DNA from: Olsenella sp.
GTDB taxonomy: Bacteria > Actinomycetota > Coriobacteriia > Coriobacteriales > Atopobiaceae
Assembly (NCBI GenBank): GCA_022648325.1
Contig: JALCMG010000017.1
Location: 1-44,974 of the forward strand
Length of the DNA: 44,974 nt
Reading direction: 5' to 3'
Shown: positions 27,133-36,861 of the stretch, one piece after another
Layout of the letters: every line of letters begins with the position of its first letter
Numbering within the stretch: the first letter of the stretch is position 1
The notes under the pieces: model-generated
Seen by the model: the letters and a program-made list of their open reading frames with translations, nothing else
Database searches by the model: none
Told to the model about the DNA's origin: nothing
Translations under genes and position numbers: made by a program

Positions 27133-30100
27133 GTGAGGCTGGAGGAGCTCAAGGCCGGAATGCGCGTGGAGGGCGTGCTCCCCACCGAGGTGGTGGAGGT
27201 CGTGGCCGTGACACCCAAGGGCAGCGCGGCCAACCTCGTGTACCAGCGGCTCGACGGCTCCTTCGACTCCGTGTCGCTCTACCCGGACGACCTCGCGCAC
27301 GTGTGGCCGGTCACGGCGCAGTCCGGGCGGCGCTACGACGCCGACCCGGACGCGTTCCTTTTGGCCTCCGAGGCGCTGCGCATACGCTACTCCTACGTGT
27401 TCGACCCGCAGCTCGCCATGCACACCTCCATCATCGAGCCGCTGCCGCACCAGATCACTGCCGTGTACGAGGACATGCTCCCCAGGCAGCCGCTCAGGTT
27501 CCTCCTCGCAGACGACCCCGGCGCGGGCAAGACCATCATGGCGGGGCTCTTCATCAAGGAGCTCATGATCCGCGGCGAGGTGGAGCGCTGTCTCATCGTG
27601 TGCCCGGGAAGCCTCGTGCAGCAGTGGGTGGAGGACGAGCTGGGGCCGAAGTTCGGTCTTGAGTTCCGAATGCTCACCAACGACGTGGTGGACTCCACGC
27701 GTACGGGCAACCCCTTCCGCGACATCCCGCTAATGGTGGCCTCGATGGACAAGCTCGCCCGCGACGAGCGGCTGCAGGCGATGCTCCGCGACGTGGGCTG
27801 GGACCTCGTGGTGGTGGACGAGGCGCACAAGATGGCCGCTCACGTGAACGGCCGCAAGGTGGACTACACACACCGCTACCGGCTGGGACAGCTGCTCAGC
27901 TCCACGACGCGCAACCTGCTGCTCATGACCGCCACGCCGCACAACGGCAAGGAGGCCGACTTCCAGGAGTTCATGAAGCTGCTCGACCCCGACCGCTTCG
28001 AGGGAGGGGCCCGCTCCGGGCTCGCCCGCGACCTCGGCGGCATTATGCGGCGCCTGCAGAAGGAGGAGCTTCTGACCTTCGAGGGCAAGCCGCTCTTCCC
28101 GATACGCGAGGCGCGCACGGCCGCCTACACGCTCACGTCCGCCGAGCAGGCGCTCTACGAGCACGTGAGCGACTACGTGCGAGAGGGCTTCAACCGCGCT
28201 GAGGCCATCGTGCGCGCCGACCGCAAGAACGCCGTGGGCTTCGCGCTCACGTCGCTGCAACGTAGGCTCGCGTCCTCGCCCATGGCGGCGTGGCGCTCGC
28301 TCGGGCGGCGACGCAAGCGGCTGGAGGAGCTGGCACAGGAGGTGCGCGAACACGGCACCTACACCGCCCACGGCCGAGGCCACGGGCAGGGCTCGCCCGA
28401 CTGGGACGAGTGGGACGCCGACGACCTGGAGGACTTCGAGGACACGGACACCGTGGTGCTCGACGACGCCACGGCGTCGGAAACCCTCGACGAGCTGGAG
28501 GCCGAGATCGCCGAGCTCAAGGCGCTGGAGGCCGAGGCGGCCGACGTGCTACACGCGGGCGAGGACCGCAAGTGGCGCGAGCTCCTGCGCCTGCTTGAGA
28601 GCCCGCAGATGCGCGACGCGGAGGGCCGTCGCGAGAAACTCCTCGTGTTCACCGAGTACACCGACACACTTGAGTACCTTGAGGGCAAGCTCGCGAGCTA
28701 CCTCGGCTCGGCCGGGCGGCTGCGCGCCATACGCGGTGGCATGAACCGCGACGAGCGGCGGCGCGTGGAGGCCGACTTCAAGCAGGACCCCGAGGTGAGC
28801 GTGCTCGTGGCCACCGACGCCGCCGGCGAGGGCATCAACCTGCAGGTGGCGCACATCCTCATCAACTACGACCTGCCGTGGAACCCCAACCGCATCGAGC
28901 AGCGCTTCGGGCGCATCCACCGCATCGGTCAGCGGCACACCTGCTACATGTACAACCTCGTGGCCGACGGCACGCGCGAGGGCGACGTGTGGCACCGGCT
29001 CTTCGACAAGCTGGAGCAGGAGAGCGCCACGCTCAACGGGCGCGTGTTCGACGTGCTGGGCCAGGTGACCTACGACGACAAGTCGCTCGGCGACCTGCTG
29101 CTCGAATCCATCCGCGAGGACCAGACGCCCGCGCGGCAGGCCTACCTCGACACCGTGATCGACAGCTCGCTCGACACCGAGAGCCTGCGGCGCATCATGG
29201 CGCGCGACGTGCTGGCCACCGACTCGCTCGACGTGGAGGACGTGCGGCGCGTGCGGGCCGACATCGAGCGCGCCAACGCCGCGCGCCTGCAGCCCCACTA
29301 CATCCAGAGCTTCTTCGCGCGAGCGATCGAGGACTTGGGCGGGCATTTGGCCTTGAACCGCGATGGCACGTGGCGCATCCGCCGGGTGCCGCTCGCGCTG
29401 CGCGTGAGCTCGGCCACCGGGGCGCGCCGGCCGCTTTCGGACGGCTACGCCTCGCTCGCCTTTGACAAGGACGACGTGGCCGACCCGGGAAGGACCGACC
29501 TCGTGGCCGTGGGGCACCCGCTTTTGGACGCTGCCGTTGAGGAGACGCTCGCCAAGCACGCGGGCGCGCTGGACCATGGCACCGTGCTCGTAGACGACGG
29601 CAACCGCACGCTGGGGCCGCGCCTGATGCTGGCCTACTCGCTGTCGCTTGCCGACGGCGGCGGGCAGGAGGTGGAGCGGCGCATCTACTACGTGGAGGTG
29701 GAGCGGGGGCATGCGCCCGCGACCTTCGGGCAGGCGCCCTACATCGACTACCGCGCGCCCAACGAGGACGAGGCCGCCGCGCTCGACCGGGGCGTGGCCG
29801 ACCCGCTCGCCATCCCCGCTGACGCCGAGGCGCAGGCCGAGGAGCTGCTGATGGCGGGACCCGTGGCCGAGGACGTGCGCAGGCTCGGGGCCGAGCGCCA
29901 GGAGCGCGTGGACCGCGTGGCCGAGGCCGTGAGGCAGCGGCTCAACCACGCCATCGCCGCCGCGAGCACCGAGGAGCAGCGCTGGGCCGAGAAGGCGCGC
30001 CGGGGCGACGAGGGGGCGCGGCTTACGGCCTCCAACCGACGCCGGGACCTGGACGTGCTCAAAATGCGCCGCGACGTGCGGCTGCGCGAGCTGGAGGCCC

Positions 30101-30630
30101 AGCGCGTCGTGCGTCCCAAGCCCTTGCGGCTTGTTGAGGCGGCGATCGTGTTCCCCTCGCGGATGCTCCGGCAGGCGCCGGACGCGGCCAAGGACGCCTT
30201 CGAGGCGCGCAAGGCGAGCGAGCAGCGCGGCATGGACGCCGTGATGGCCATCGAGCGCTCGCTGGGGCACGACCCCACCGACGTCTCGCGCCAGAACGTT
30301 GGCTGGGACGTGGAGTCGGTGGTGCCGCGCGAGGACGGCACCGAGGACATCCTCTTCATCGAGTCCAAGGGCGTGCGCGAGGACGCCGACACCGTGACGC
30401 TCAGTGCCAACGAGGTGCTGAAGGCGGCCGGCAACCAGGAGAGCTTCGTGCTCGCCGTCACGCGCCCGCACGGCAGCGGCTCCACGACCACATACTACTG
30501 GGGCGCGATACGCAACGACTACAACCGCGCGCTCGACTCCTACCCCTTCAAGATCGCCGAGATCGAGAGGCGGGCCGAGCGCCACGAGACCTATGACACC
30601 GAGGGAAGCACATGCACGCGAAGAAGCTGA
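27133..30630 (+). CDS. SNF2-family helicase with C-terminal DUF3883 domain
   Basis: A protein of 1,165 residues starting with GTG 27133 behind GGAGAGAGGG. Helicase motifs appear in order: Q-like LPHQ (104-107), Walker A DDPGAGKT (127-134), DEAH (229-232), LLLMTATPHNG, then FTEYTDTLEYLEG, ATDAAGEGINLQ and QRFGRIHRIGQ. A long acidic insert with a coiled coil lies between the two RecA-like lobes. The last 110 residues or so, from about 1050, have FIESKGVRE and match DUF3883, a domain common in defence helicases. It is the first gene of a four-gene operon and overlaps the methylase gene by 19 bases. By analogy with BREX/DISARM helicases it may move along foreign DNA. High GC throughout. Confidence 0.93.
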   Translation: MRLEELKAGMRVEGVLPTEVVEVVAVTPKGSAANLVYQRLDGSFDSVSLYPDDLAHVWPVTAQSGRRYDADPDAFLLASEALRIRYSYVFDPQLAMHTSIIEPLPHQITAVYEDMLPRQPLRFLLADDPGAGKTIMAGLFIKELMIRGEVERCLIVCPGSLVQQWVEDELGPKFGLEFRMLTNDVVDSTRTGNPFRDIPLMVASMDKLARDERLQAMLRDVGWDLVVVDEAHKMAAHVNGRKVDYTHRYRLGQLLSSTTRNLLLMTATPHNGKEADFQEFMKLLDPDRFEGGARSGLARDLGGIMRRLQKEELLTFEGKPLFPIREARTAAYTLTSAEQALYEHVSDYVREGFNRAEAIVRADRKNAVGFALTSLQRRLASSPMAAWRSLGRRRKRLEELAQEVREHGTYTAHGRGHGQGSPDWDEWDADDLEDFEDTDTVVLDDATASETLDELEAEIAELKALEAEAADVLHAGEDRKWRELLRLLESPQMRDAEGRREKLLVFTEYTDTLEYLEGKLASYLGSAGRLRAIRGGMNRDERRRVEADFKQDPEVSVLVATDAAGEGINLQVAHILINYDLPWNPNRIEQRFGRIHRIGQRHTCYMYNLVADGTREGDVWHRLFDKLEQESATLNGRVFDVLGQVTYDDKSLGDLLLESIREDQTPARQAYLDTVIDSSLDTESLRRIMARDVLATDSLDVEDVRRVRADIERANAARLQPHYIQSFFARAIEDLGGHLALNRDGTWRIRRVPLALRVSSATGARRPLSDGYASLAFDKDDVADPGRTDLVAVGHPLLDAAVEETLAKHAGALDHGTVLVDDGNRTLGPRLMLAYSLSLADGGGQEVERRIYYVEVERGHAPATFGQAPYIDYRAPNEDEAAALDRGVADPLAIPADAEAQAEELLMAGPVAEDVRRLGAERQERVDRVAEAVRQRLNHAIAAASTEEQRWAEKARRGDEGARLTASNRRRDLDVLKMRRDVRLRELEAQRVVRPKPLRLVEAAIVFPSRMLRQAPDAAKDAFEARKASEQRGMDAVMAIERSLGHDPTDVSRQNVGWDVESVVPREDGTEDILFIESKGVREDADTVTLSANEVLKAAGNQESFVLAVTRPHGSGSTTTYYWGAIRNDYNRALDSYPFKIAEIERRAERHETYDTEGSTCTRRS

Positions 30631-33437
30631 TAGAGACAACAATCCCACTTGCTGAAATCAACGTGCAAGCTGCGCGAGAGAAGCCCATTCACAAAGAGCA
30701 TCCTTCGGCCCTTCATTTGTGGTGGGCGAGGCGTCCGCTTGCTGCTGCTAACAGTGTTATTTTTGCGAGCATGGTGGACGACCCGGCCGAGCACCCCGAG
30801 CTCTTCCCCACTGAGGAGGAGCAGGACAAGGAACGAGACCGGCTCTTCGACATCATCAAGCGGCTCGCCAACTGGGACAATATCGGTGACGAGCGCCTCT
30901 ATGAGGAGGCCCGCGCCGAGATGGTGAGGTACGCCCCCGACGGGAAGCTGCCCGAGTTCCTCGACCCCTTCGCGGGCGGCGGGGCGCTGCCACTCGAGGC
31001 GCAGCGGCTGGGGCTCGTGTCGCATGCGGCAGACCTCAATCCTGTGGCTGTGACCATCAACCGCGCGATGATCGACATACCGGCCCGGTTCTGCGGGCAC
31101 GATCCCGTGAACCCCGAGGCGCAACGGCGTGGCCTTACCGGCACGTACCCGCGCGCGACCGGCCTTGCCGCCGACGTGGAGTACTACGCCAACCTCATGC
31201 GCGAGAAGGCCAAGGAGCGAGTAGGTGCGAACTACCCCGACGTCGAGGTGACCAAGGGCAACGTGACCAAGATGGCCACGCCTATCGCCTACATCTGGGC
31301 ACGCACCGTGACCTGCCCGAACCCCGCCTGCCGCCACGAGACCCCGCTCGTGCGGTCGTTCTGGCTCTCAAAGAAGAAGAACCACCGGGCCTACATCGAC
31401 CCCATCGCCGAGGGCGGGAAGATGTGCTACGAAGTGCACTGCGAGGGCGATGGTAGCACGGCCGACTTCGCCCACGTGCACGACGGCACCGTAGGACGGC
31501 GCGGGGCCGTGTGCCTTCACTGCGGCGCCCCCGTCTCGCTTGACTACGTGCGCGCCGAGAGCCGCGACCACGGCCTCGGCAGCCAGCTCATGGCCATCGT
31601 GAGCGAGAGTCCTTTCGGGCAAGGCCGATGGTATTCGAAAGCTACGAAGTCAGATGCGGATAATGCTAATGTTCCAAGACCGACAAATGTGCCTATGGGA
31701 CATCTAGCAAAGAAATATACGGGTGGCTCTTGCGTTCCCTATGGATTAGACACATTCGATAAGCTCTTTACTAATAGACAGCTCCTTGCACTAACAACCT
31801 TTTCTGATCTTTCAATAGAGCTTCGCTCAACTATCGAAACAGATGCGGTTGCAGCCGGAATGCAAAATAATCATCAAGGTTTGAAAGAAAAAGGTTGTGG
31901 GGCACAAGCTTATGCCGAGAGTGTCTCGGTATATCTAGCCTTTATGGTCGATAAACTCTGCGATCGATGCTCATCCCTTAACGCCTGGGATAACACATGC
32001 CAAAAGATTAAGAACCTCTTCTCAAGACAAGCCATACCTATGACGTGGGACTATGCGGAAGCCAATCCGCTATCTCACTCGACAGGTTCTCTTATAAGCA
32101 TTGCTGGGAATGTTATCGGTGCTATAACAAACCTTCCTGCCAAACCTCGTTGTGACGTCGTCCAACGTGATGCAACCAAAACTGAGGGACTTTCAAGTGT
32201 AATGGTCTCAACAGACCCGCCCTACTATGACAATATTGATTACTCTGACTTATCAGACTTCTTTTATGTTTGGATGCGACGCAGTCTGAAAGACGTTTGG
32301 CCAGATACTTTTGGCACCATGCTTACCCCTAAGAAAGAGGAGCTTGTAGCAATACCATGGCGTTTTGAGGGCGGCGCTAACGAAGCCAAGGGCTTTTTCG
32401 AGAACGGCATGAGGAGTACCTTCTCTCGGCTAGTTACCATCTGTAACGATGATTATCCAATGACTATCTATTACGCTTACAAACAGTCAGAGGCAACAGA
32501 GGCCGGACGAACGTCTTCTGGTTGGGAGACAATGCTGCAAGCCATTATCGACTCGGGTCTCCAAATAACCGGTACATGGCCTATGAGAACTGAATTAACA
32601 ACCTCACTAAAGAACAGGGTAAATGCCCTCGCCTCCTCCATCGTCCTCGTCTGCCGCCGGCGTCCCGCGGACGCCCCCATCACCGACCGGCCCGGGTTCC
32701 TGCGCGAGTTGAGGCGCAACCTCCGCGACGGCCTGGCCGACATGCAGGGCGGCTCCATCGCGCCGGTGGACCTGGCGCAGGCGGTCATCGGCCCCGGCAT
32801 GGCGGCCTTCTCGAAGTATGGGCAGGTGATCGAGGCCGACGGGCGGCCCATGAGCGTGCACGCGGCGCTCGGCATCATCAACGAGCAGCTCGACGCCCTC
32901 ATGGGCGAAAGCGGCGAAGACCTGGACGGCGAGACGCGCTTCTGCCTGTCGTGGTACGCGCAGTACGGCTTCGACAAGGGGCCCTTCGGCGACGCCGAGA
33001 CGCTGCGCAACGCGCGCGGGGCATCGCTGGAGGCGCTCACGCATGCCGCTGTCCTTGAGAGCGGCGGCGGCAAGGTGCGACTCGTGCGGCCCACCGAGGT
33101 CGCGGACGTGGCGCAGGCGCGGCTCGCCCCCTCGTGCTGGAGCGACCTCATGGCCGAGGTGGCGGCTCTGGAGTCGCGCGACGGCGTGGGAGGCGCGGCC
33201 AGGGTGGTGGCGACCTTCGACGACGCGCGGGCCGAGCGCACCAAGTCGCTCGCGTACCTGCTCTTCCAGAGTGCCGAGCGGGGCGGGCGCGGCGAGGACG
33301 CCCAGCTCTTCAACGACCTCGTGACCTCGTGGGACGACATCGCCGAGCGGGCCGACGAGCTGCGGCGGCAGAAGCCGGTGCAGCAGACGCTTGACCTGGG
33401 CCTCGACCTTCCCACCGACTATCCCCATGACTTCTAG
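30612..33437 (+). CDS. DUF1156-type adenine-specific DNA methyltransferase
   Basis: A protein of 941 residues. The DUF1156 start (IETTIPLAEINVQAAREKPI, then HLWWARRPLAAA) leads into the SAM motif DPFAGGGALPLEA from residue 118. The catalytic DPPY is at 535-538, followed by YDNIDYSDLSDFFYVWM. Cysteine pairs C235/C240 and C301/C304 may bind zinc. This is the COG1743 family, related to the PglX-like methylase of type 3 BREX. It probably marks host DNA at an adenine. Bases 31610-32630 (residues about 333-673) and the first 160 bases are much less GC-rich than the rest: 48% G+C in line 31681-31740 against 68% in 32881-32940. The gene is therefore a mosaic. The next gene starts 4 bases later. Confidence 0.92.
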   Translation: MHAKKLIETTIPLAEINVQAAREKPIHKEHPSALHLWWARRPLAAANSVIFASMVDDPAEHPELFPTEEEQDKERDRLFDIIKRLANWDNIGDERLYEEARAEMVRYAPDGKLPEFLDPFAGGGALPLEAQRLGLVSHAADLNPVAVTINRAMIDIPARFCGHDPVNPEAQRRGLTGTYPRATGLAADVEYYANLMREKAKERVGANYPDVEVTKGNVTKMATPIAYIWARTVTCPNPACRHETPLVRSFWLSKKKNHRAYIDPIAEGGKMCYEVHCEGDGSTADFAHVHDGTVGRRGAVCLHCGAPVSLDYVRAESRDHGLGSQLMAIVSESPFGQGRWYSKATKSDADNANVPRPTNVPMGHLAKKYTGGSCVPYGLDTFDKLFTNRQLLALTTFSDLSIELRSTIETDAVAAGMQNNHQGLKEKGCGAQAYAESVSVYLAFMVDKLCDRCSSLNAWDNTCQKIKNLFSRQAIPMTWDYAEANPLSHSTGSLISIAGNVIGAITNLPAKPRCDVVQRDATKTEGLSSVMVSTDPPYYDNIDYSDLSDFFYVWMRRSLKDVWPDTFGTMLTPKKEELVAIPWRFEGGANEAKGFFENGMRSTFSRLVTICNDDYPMTIYYAYKQSEATEAGRTSSGWETMLQAIIDSGLQITGTWPMRTELTTSLKNRVNALASSIVLVCRRRPADAPITDRPGFLRELRRNLRDGLADMQGGSIAPVDLAQAVIGPGMAAFSKYGQVIEADGRPMSVHAALGIINEQLDALMGESGEDLDGETRFCLSWYAQYGFDKGPFGDAETLRNARGASLEALTHAAVLESGGGKVRLVRPTEVADVAQARLAPSCWSDLMAEVAALESRDGVGGAARVVATFDDARAERTKSLAYLLFQSAERGGRGEDAQLFNDLVTSWDDIAERADELRRQKPVQQTLDLGLDLPTDYPHDF

Positions 33438-33440
33438 CGG

Positions 33441-36400
33441 GTGAGCGAAATGGACATCAAGACCGACAACAACACCCTCATCGAGAGCGCCTTCAACGCC
33501 ATGCGACCGACGCTCGGCGCCTTCATCATGCGCGAGATGATCCGCAACTACCACGACGCGTGGTGGGAGGAGGGGGTGCTCGGGCACCTCTACGAGGACC
33601 AGCGGCGTGACGTGGCAGGTCCCGGCGTGATGGACGACACGGCACGCATCGACTCGCTCGACATCCTGCTGATGCTGCGGCTCATCGTGCAGTCGTGGAA
33701 GGACGTGTTCCGTCCCGTGATGGACCGGCGCAGCCAGTCGTGGGCGCGCGAGCTCATCGACACGCGCAACTCCTGGGCCCACCGCACGGCCGACGGCTTC
33801 TCGGACGACGACACCGAGCGCGCGCTCGACACAATGGCGCGCCTCATGGACCAGATAGACCCCGAGACGGCCGTGGCCATCCGGGACTTTCGCCGCGAGC
33901 TCATGGGCCGGCACACCGTGGAGGCCGCGCCCCAGCAGGCGCAGGGATGGAGCAGCGTGACGCCCGGCAGGCCCGCCGGCGAGGCGGAGGCCCTGCGACC
34001 GTGGCGCAGCGTCGTGGCGCCCAAGGACGACGTGGCGCGCGGGCAGTTCAAGACCGCCGAGTTCGCCATCGACCTGGCCAACGTGGCCAAGGGCGAGGCG
34101 CGCTTCGAGTACCAGGACCCCAAGGAGTTCTTCTCGCGCACCTACATCACGCAGGGCATGAGGTCGCTGCTCATGAGCGCGCTCAAGCGCGTCTCGGTGA
34201 CCGACGACGATGACGGCGACCCCGTGGTGGAGCTCAAGACCGCGTTCGGCGGCGGCAAGACCCACAGCATGCTGGCCGTGTACCACCTGATGCGCACCTC
34301 CAAGATCGCCCGGGAGCTTCCCGGCGTTGCCGAGGTGATGGACCAGGCGCGGGTGCCGAGCCTTCCCGACAAGGTGTACGTGGCGACCCTCGTGGGGACC
34401 GACCTCGACCCATCGTCCTCGAAGAACCCGCCGTTCCTCCAGGGCAAGGTGAACACCCTCTGGGGCGAGATGGCCTACCAGCTGTGCCTGCAGAAGGGCG
34501 ACCCCGCTCCTTACGCCATCATCCGCTCGGCCGACTCCAAGAGCGTGGCCCCCGGCGCGGACGCGCTCAAGCGGCTCTTCGACGCCATAGGCCCCTGCGT
34601 CATCCTCATGGACGAGTTCGTGGCCTACGCGCGCACGCTCTACGACAACGACTCCAAGCACCTGCCGGCGGGGACCTTCGAGAACCTGCTTTCCTTCCTG
34701 CAGCAGCTCACCGAGGCCGTGAAGCGCACTGAGAACTGCATGCTCATCGCCTCGCTTCCCGAGAGCGACCGCGAGCTGGGCGGCGAGGGCGGCAAGATCG
34801 CCCTGCAGCGCGTTGAGCAGATCTTCGGGCGCGTGAACTCCATTTGGCGCGCGGCCACCAACGAGGAGGGCTTCGAGATCGTGAAGAAGCGCCTTTTCGG
34901 CACCTACGACGAGGGGCTGGCCCGGCCCGTGGTGGACGCCTTCATAGGCTACTACGCGGCCGACCCCGACAAGTTCCCGGTGGAGTGCCGCGACGAGGCC
35001 TACCGCGACCGTATGATGCGCTGCTACCCCATACACCCGCAGGTGTTCGACAGGCTCTATAGCGACTGGAGCACCCTTCCCAGCTTCCAGCGCACACGTG
35101 GCGTGCTGCGCCTGATGGCGACCGTGATCCACAACCTGTGGGAGGCCAACGATGCCGACCCGCTCATCATGCCGGGCTCCATCGACTTCTCTGACGCGCG
35201 CATCAGCGAGGAGATCTTCCAGTACCTCGACCCGGCATGGAACGCCGTCGTGGACACCGACGTGGACGGCGCGCACTCCATACCGGGCACCATCGACCGG
35301 GACAACGGGCGCTTCTCGCGCCCCAAAGCCGCCCGGCGCATGGCGCGAGCGATATTCCTGGGGAGCGCCCCCACCTCGCGCGGCGAAAGCCTGCGGGGGC
35401 TCGACGTCTCGGACGTGCGCCTGGGCGCGGCCGTGCCGGGAACGAACGTAACCATCTACGACGACGCACTGGCCAAGATGCGCGACGAGCTGAGCTACCT
35501 CTACACCACGGGCACCCGCTACTGGTACGACACGCACCCCACGCTGGAGAAGCTCGCGCGCGACCGGGCGAGCCGGCAAGACGCGGCCAGCATCGAGGCA
35601 CGCGTGGTGGAGATCCTGCGGCAGGGCGAGCGGCGCGCTAGAAGCGGCTTTGCCAACGTGAACGTGTGCCCGCAGGACGGCTCCGAGGTGCCCGACGAGC
35701 CACAGCTCACGCTCGTGGTGGCGCCGCCCTCCAAGACCGTGGGGCGCGACGTGACGCGCTCGGCCGCCGTGGCCTGGGCCGCCGACTGCCTCACCATGCG
35801 CGGCGGCAGCATGCGCGCCAACCGCAACATGCTGCTCTTTGCCGCGGCGGACAGCACGGCGCTCGACGACGCGCGGGACGCCGTGCGGCGGGAGCTCGCC
35901 TGGAGGAGCATCGACGCCGAGGCCGACGCGCTGGAGCTGACGCGGCACGCCCGCGACGACGCACATGGCAAGCTGCAGACCGCGACCCAGCGGGCGCAGC
36001 GGCTCGTGCTGGGGGCCTACAAGCACCTCGTATTCCCGCAGCAGGACCCGGGCGACGCCTCGACGATCGAGTGGGACGCGGCGCCCATCCCGGGAAACGA
36101 CGCCGTCTCGAAGCGCGCCTACCAGCGGGCCAAGGACGACGGCCTCGTGGTGGAGGTGTACACGCCGTTCCTCCTGCAGCGAGACCTGGAGTCGCTGCTC
36201 CTGGGAGATCGCGACTGCGTGGCGGCCCCGGAGCTGTGGGACGACTACTGCCGGTACTGCTACCTGCGCAGGCTGCGGGACAGCTCGGTGCTGGCGGAAT
36301 CCATCGCCAACGGCGCCACGACGCGTGACTTCTTCGGTTACGCGGACGGGCGCGACGAGGACGGGCGCTTTTTGGGGCTGCACATGGGCGAGCGGCCGAG

Positions 36401-36857
36401 CGTGGACATGCGCGAAGGGCTCGTGGTGGCGCGGCAGGCGGCGCTGGAGCAGCTCGCGTTCGACCGGGAGCGGGAGAAGGAGCAGGGCGGCTCCGGCTCG
36501 CAGGGCGGCGGGCAGTACGGCCAGGCCGGCGGTGGCGCCGGCTCGCAGGGCGGCTCGGGCGGCGGCGTTTGCGGGAACGGCGGCCAGGGCGGGCAGCCCG
36601 GCGGCGGTGACCGACCCGCGCCGGAGCCCAGGAAGCACGACGTGGAGCTGGAGGCGACCCTGGACCAATGGTCGGCAGGCTCGGACGTGGGTGCCATCGT
36701 GGAGGAGATCCTGCAGCGGCTCTACGACCTGCGCGGCTCGAGCGCGCACCTCACACTCTCGGCCGAGGTGAGCGTGCCCGGCGGCATCGACGACACGACG
36801 CTCAGAATCGTGACCGAGAACGCGAAGGCGCTCGGGGTGACGCTGAGGGTGAGGTAA
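33441..36857 (+). CDS. DUF499 P-loop ATPase with N-terminal Swt1-type HEPN domain
   Basis: A protein of 1,138 residues starting at GTG 33441 or ATG 33450; neither has a strong ribosome-binding site, so coupling to the methylase is likely. Residues 1-145 form a Swt1-like HEPN domain with R109-NSWA-H114, the Rx4H motif of HEPN ribonucleases, in WARELIDTRNSWAH. The DUF499 ATPase has Walker A GGGKTH (K273) and Walker B ILMDEF (D392, E393). Near the C-terminus a flexible Gly/Gln/Ser linker precedes a short folded tail. BrxC/PglY of BREX belongs to the same broad ATPase class. It may be the motor or sensor of the system, with the HEPN domain as a binding or RNA-cutting part. High GC throughout. Confidence 0.9.
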   Translation: MSEMDIKTDNNTLIESAFNAMRPTLGAFIMREMIRNYHDAWWEEGVLGHLYEDQRRDVAGPGVMDDTARIDSLDILLMLRLIVQSWKDVFRPVMDRRSQSWARELIDTRNSWAHRTADGFSDDDTERALDTMARLMDQIDPETAVAIRDFRRELMGRHTVEAAPQQAQGWSSVTPGRPAGEAEALRPWRSVVAPKDDVARGQFKTAEFAIDLANVAKGEARFEYQDPKEFFSRTYITQGMRSLLMSALKRVSVTDDDDGDPVVELKTAFGGGKTHSMLAVYHLMRTSKIARELPGVAEVMDQARVPSLPDKVYVATLVGTDLDPSSSKNPPFLQGKVNTLWGEMAYQLCLQKGDPAPYAIIRSADSKSVAPGADALKRLFDAIGPCVILMDEFVAYARTLYDNDSKHLPAGTFENLLSFLQQLTEAVKRTENCMLIASLPESDRELGGEGGKIALQRVEQIFGRVNSIWRAATNEEGFEIVKKRLFGTYDEGLARPVVDAFIGYYAADPDKFPVECRDEAYRDRMMRCYPIHPQVFDRLYSDWSTLPSFQRTRGVLRLMATVIHNLWEANDADPLIMPGSIDFSDARISEEIFQYLDPAWNAVVDTDVDGAHSIPGTIDRDNGRFSRPKAARRMARAIFLGSAPTSRGESLRGLDVSDVRLGAAVPGTNVTIYDDALAKMRDELSYLYTTGTRYWYDTHPTLEKLARDRASRQDAASIEARVVEILRQGERRARSGFANVNVCPQDGSEVPDEPQLTLVVAPPSKTVGRDVTRSAAVAWAADCLTMRGGSMRANRNMLLFAAADSTALDDARDAVRRELAWRSIDAEADALELTRHARDDAHGKLQTATQRAQRLVLGAYKHLVFPQQDPGDASTIEWDAAPIPGNDAVSKRAYQRAKDDGLVVEVYTPFLLQRDLESLLLGDRDCVAAPELWDDYCRYCYLRRLRDSSVLAESIANGATTRDFFGYADGRDEDGRFLGLHMGERPSVDMREGLVVARQAALEQLAFDREREKEQGGSGSQGGGQYGQAGGGAGSQGGSGGGVCGNGGQGGQPGGGDRPAPEPRKHDVELEATLDQWSAGSDVGAIVEEILQRLYDLRGSSAHLTLSAEVSVPGGIDDTTLRIVTENAKALGVTLRVR

Positions 36858-36861
36858 AAGA

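Noticed and set aside
28549..30648. A long open frame of about 700 codons antisense to the helicase gene
   Set aside because: It is a by-product of high GC with few stop codons; it has no family motifs or ribosome-binding site and lies opposite a clear SNF2 helicase.
36481..36630. Glycine/glutamine-rich repeat tract as a separate repeat element
   Set aside because: It stays in frame within the DUF499 protein and is best read as a flexible linker.
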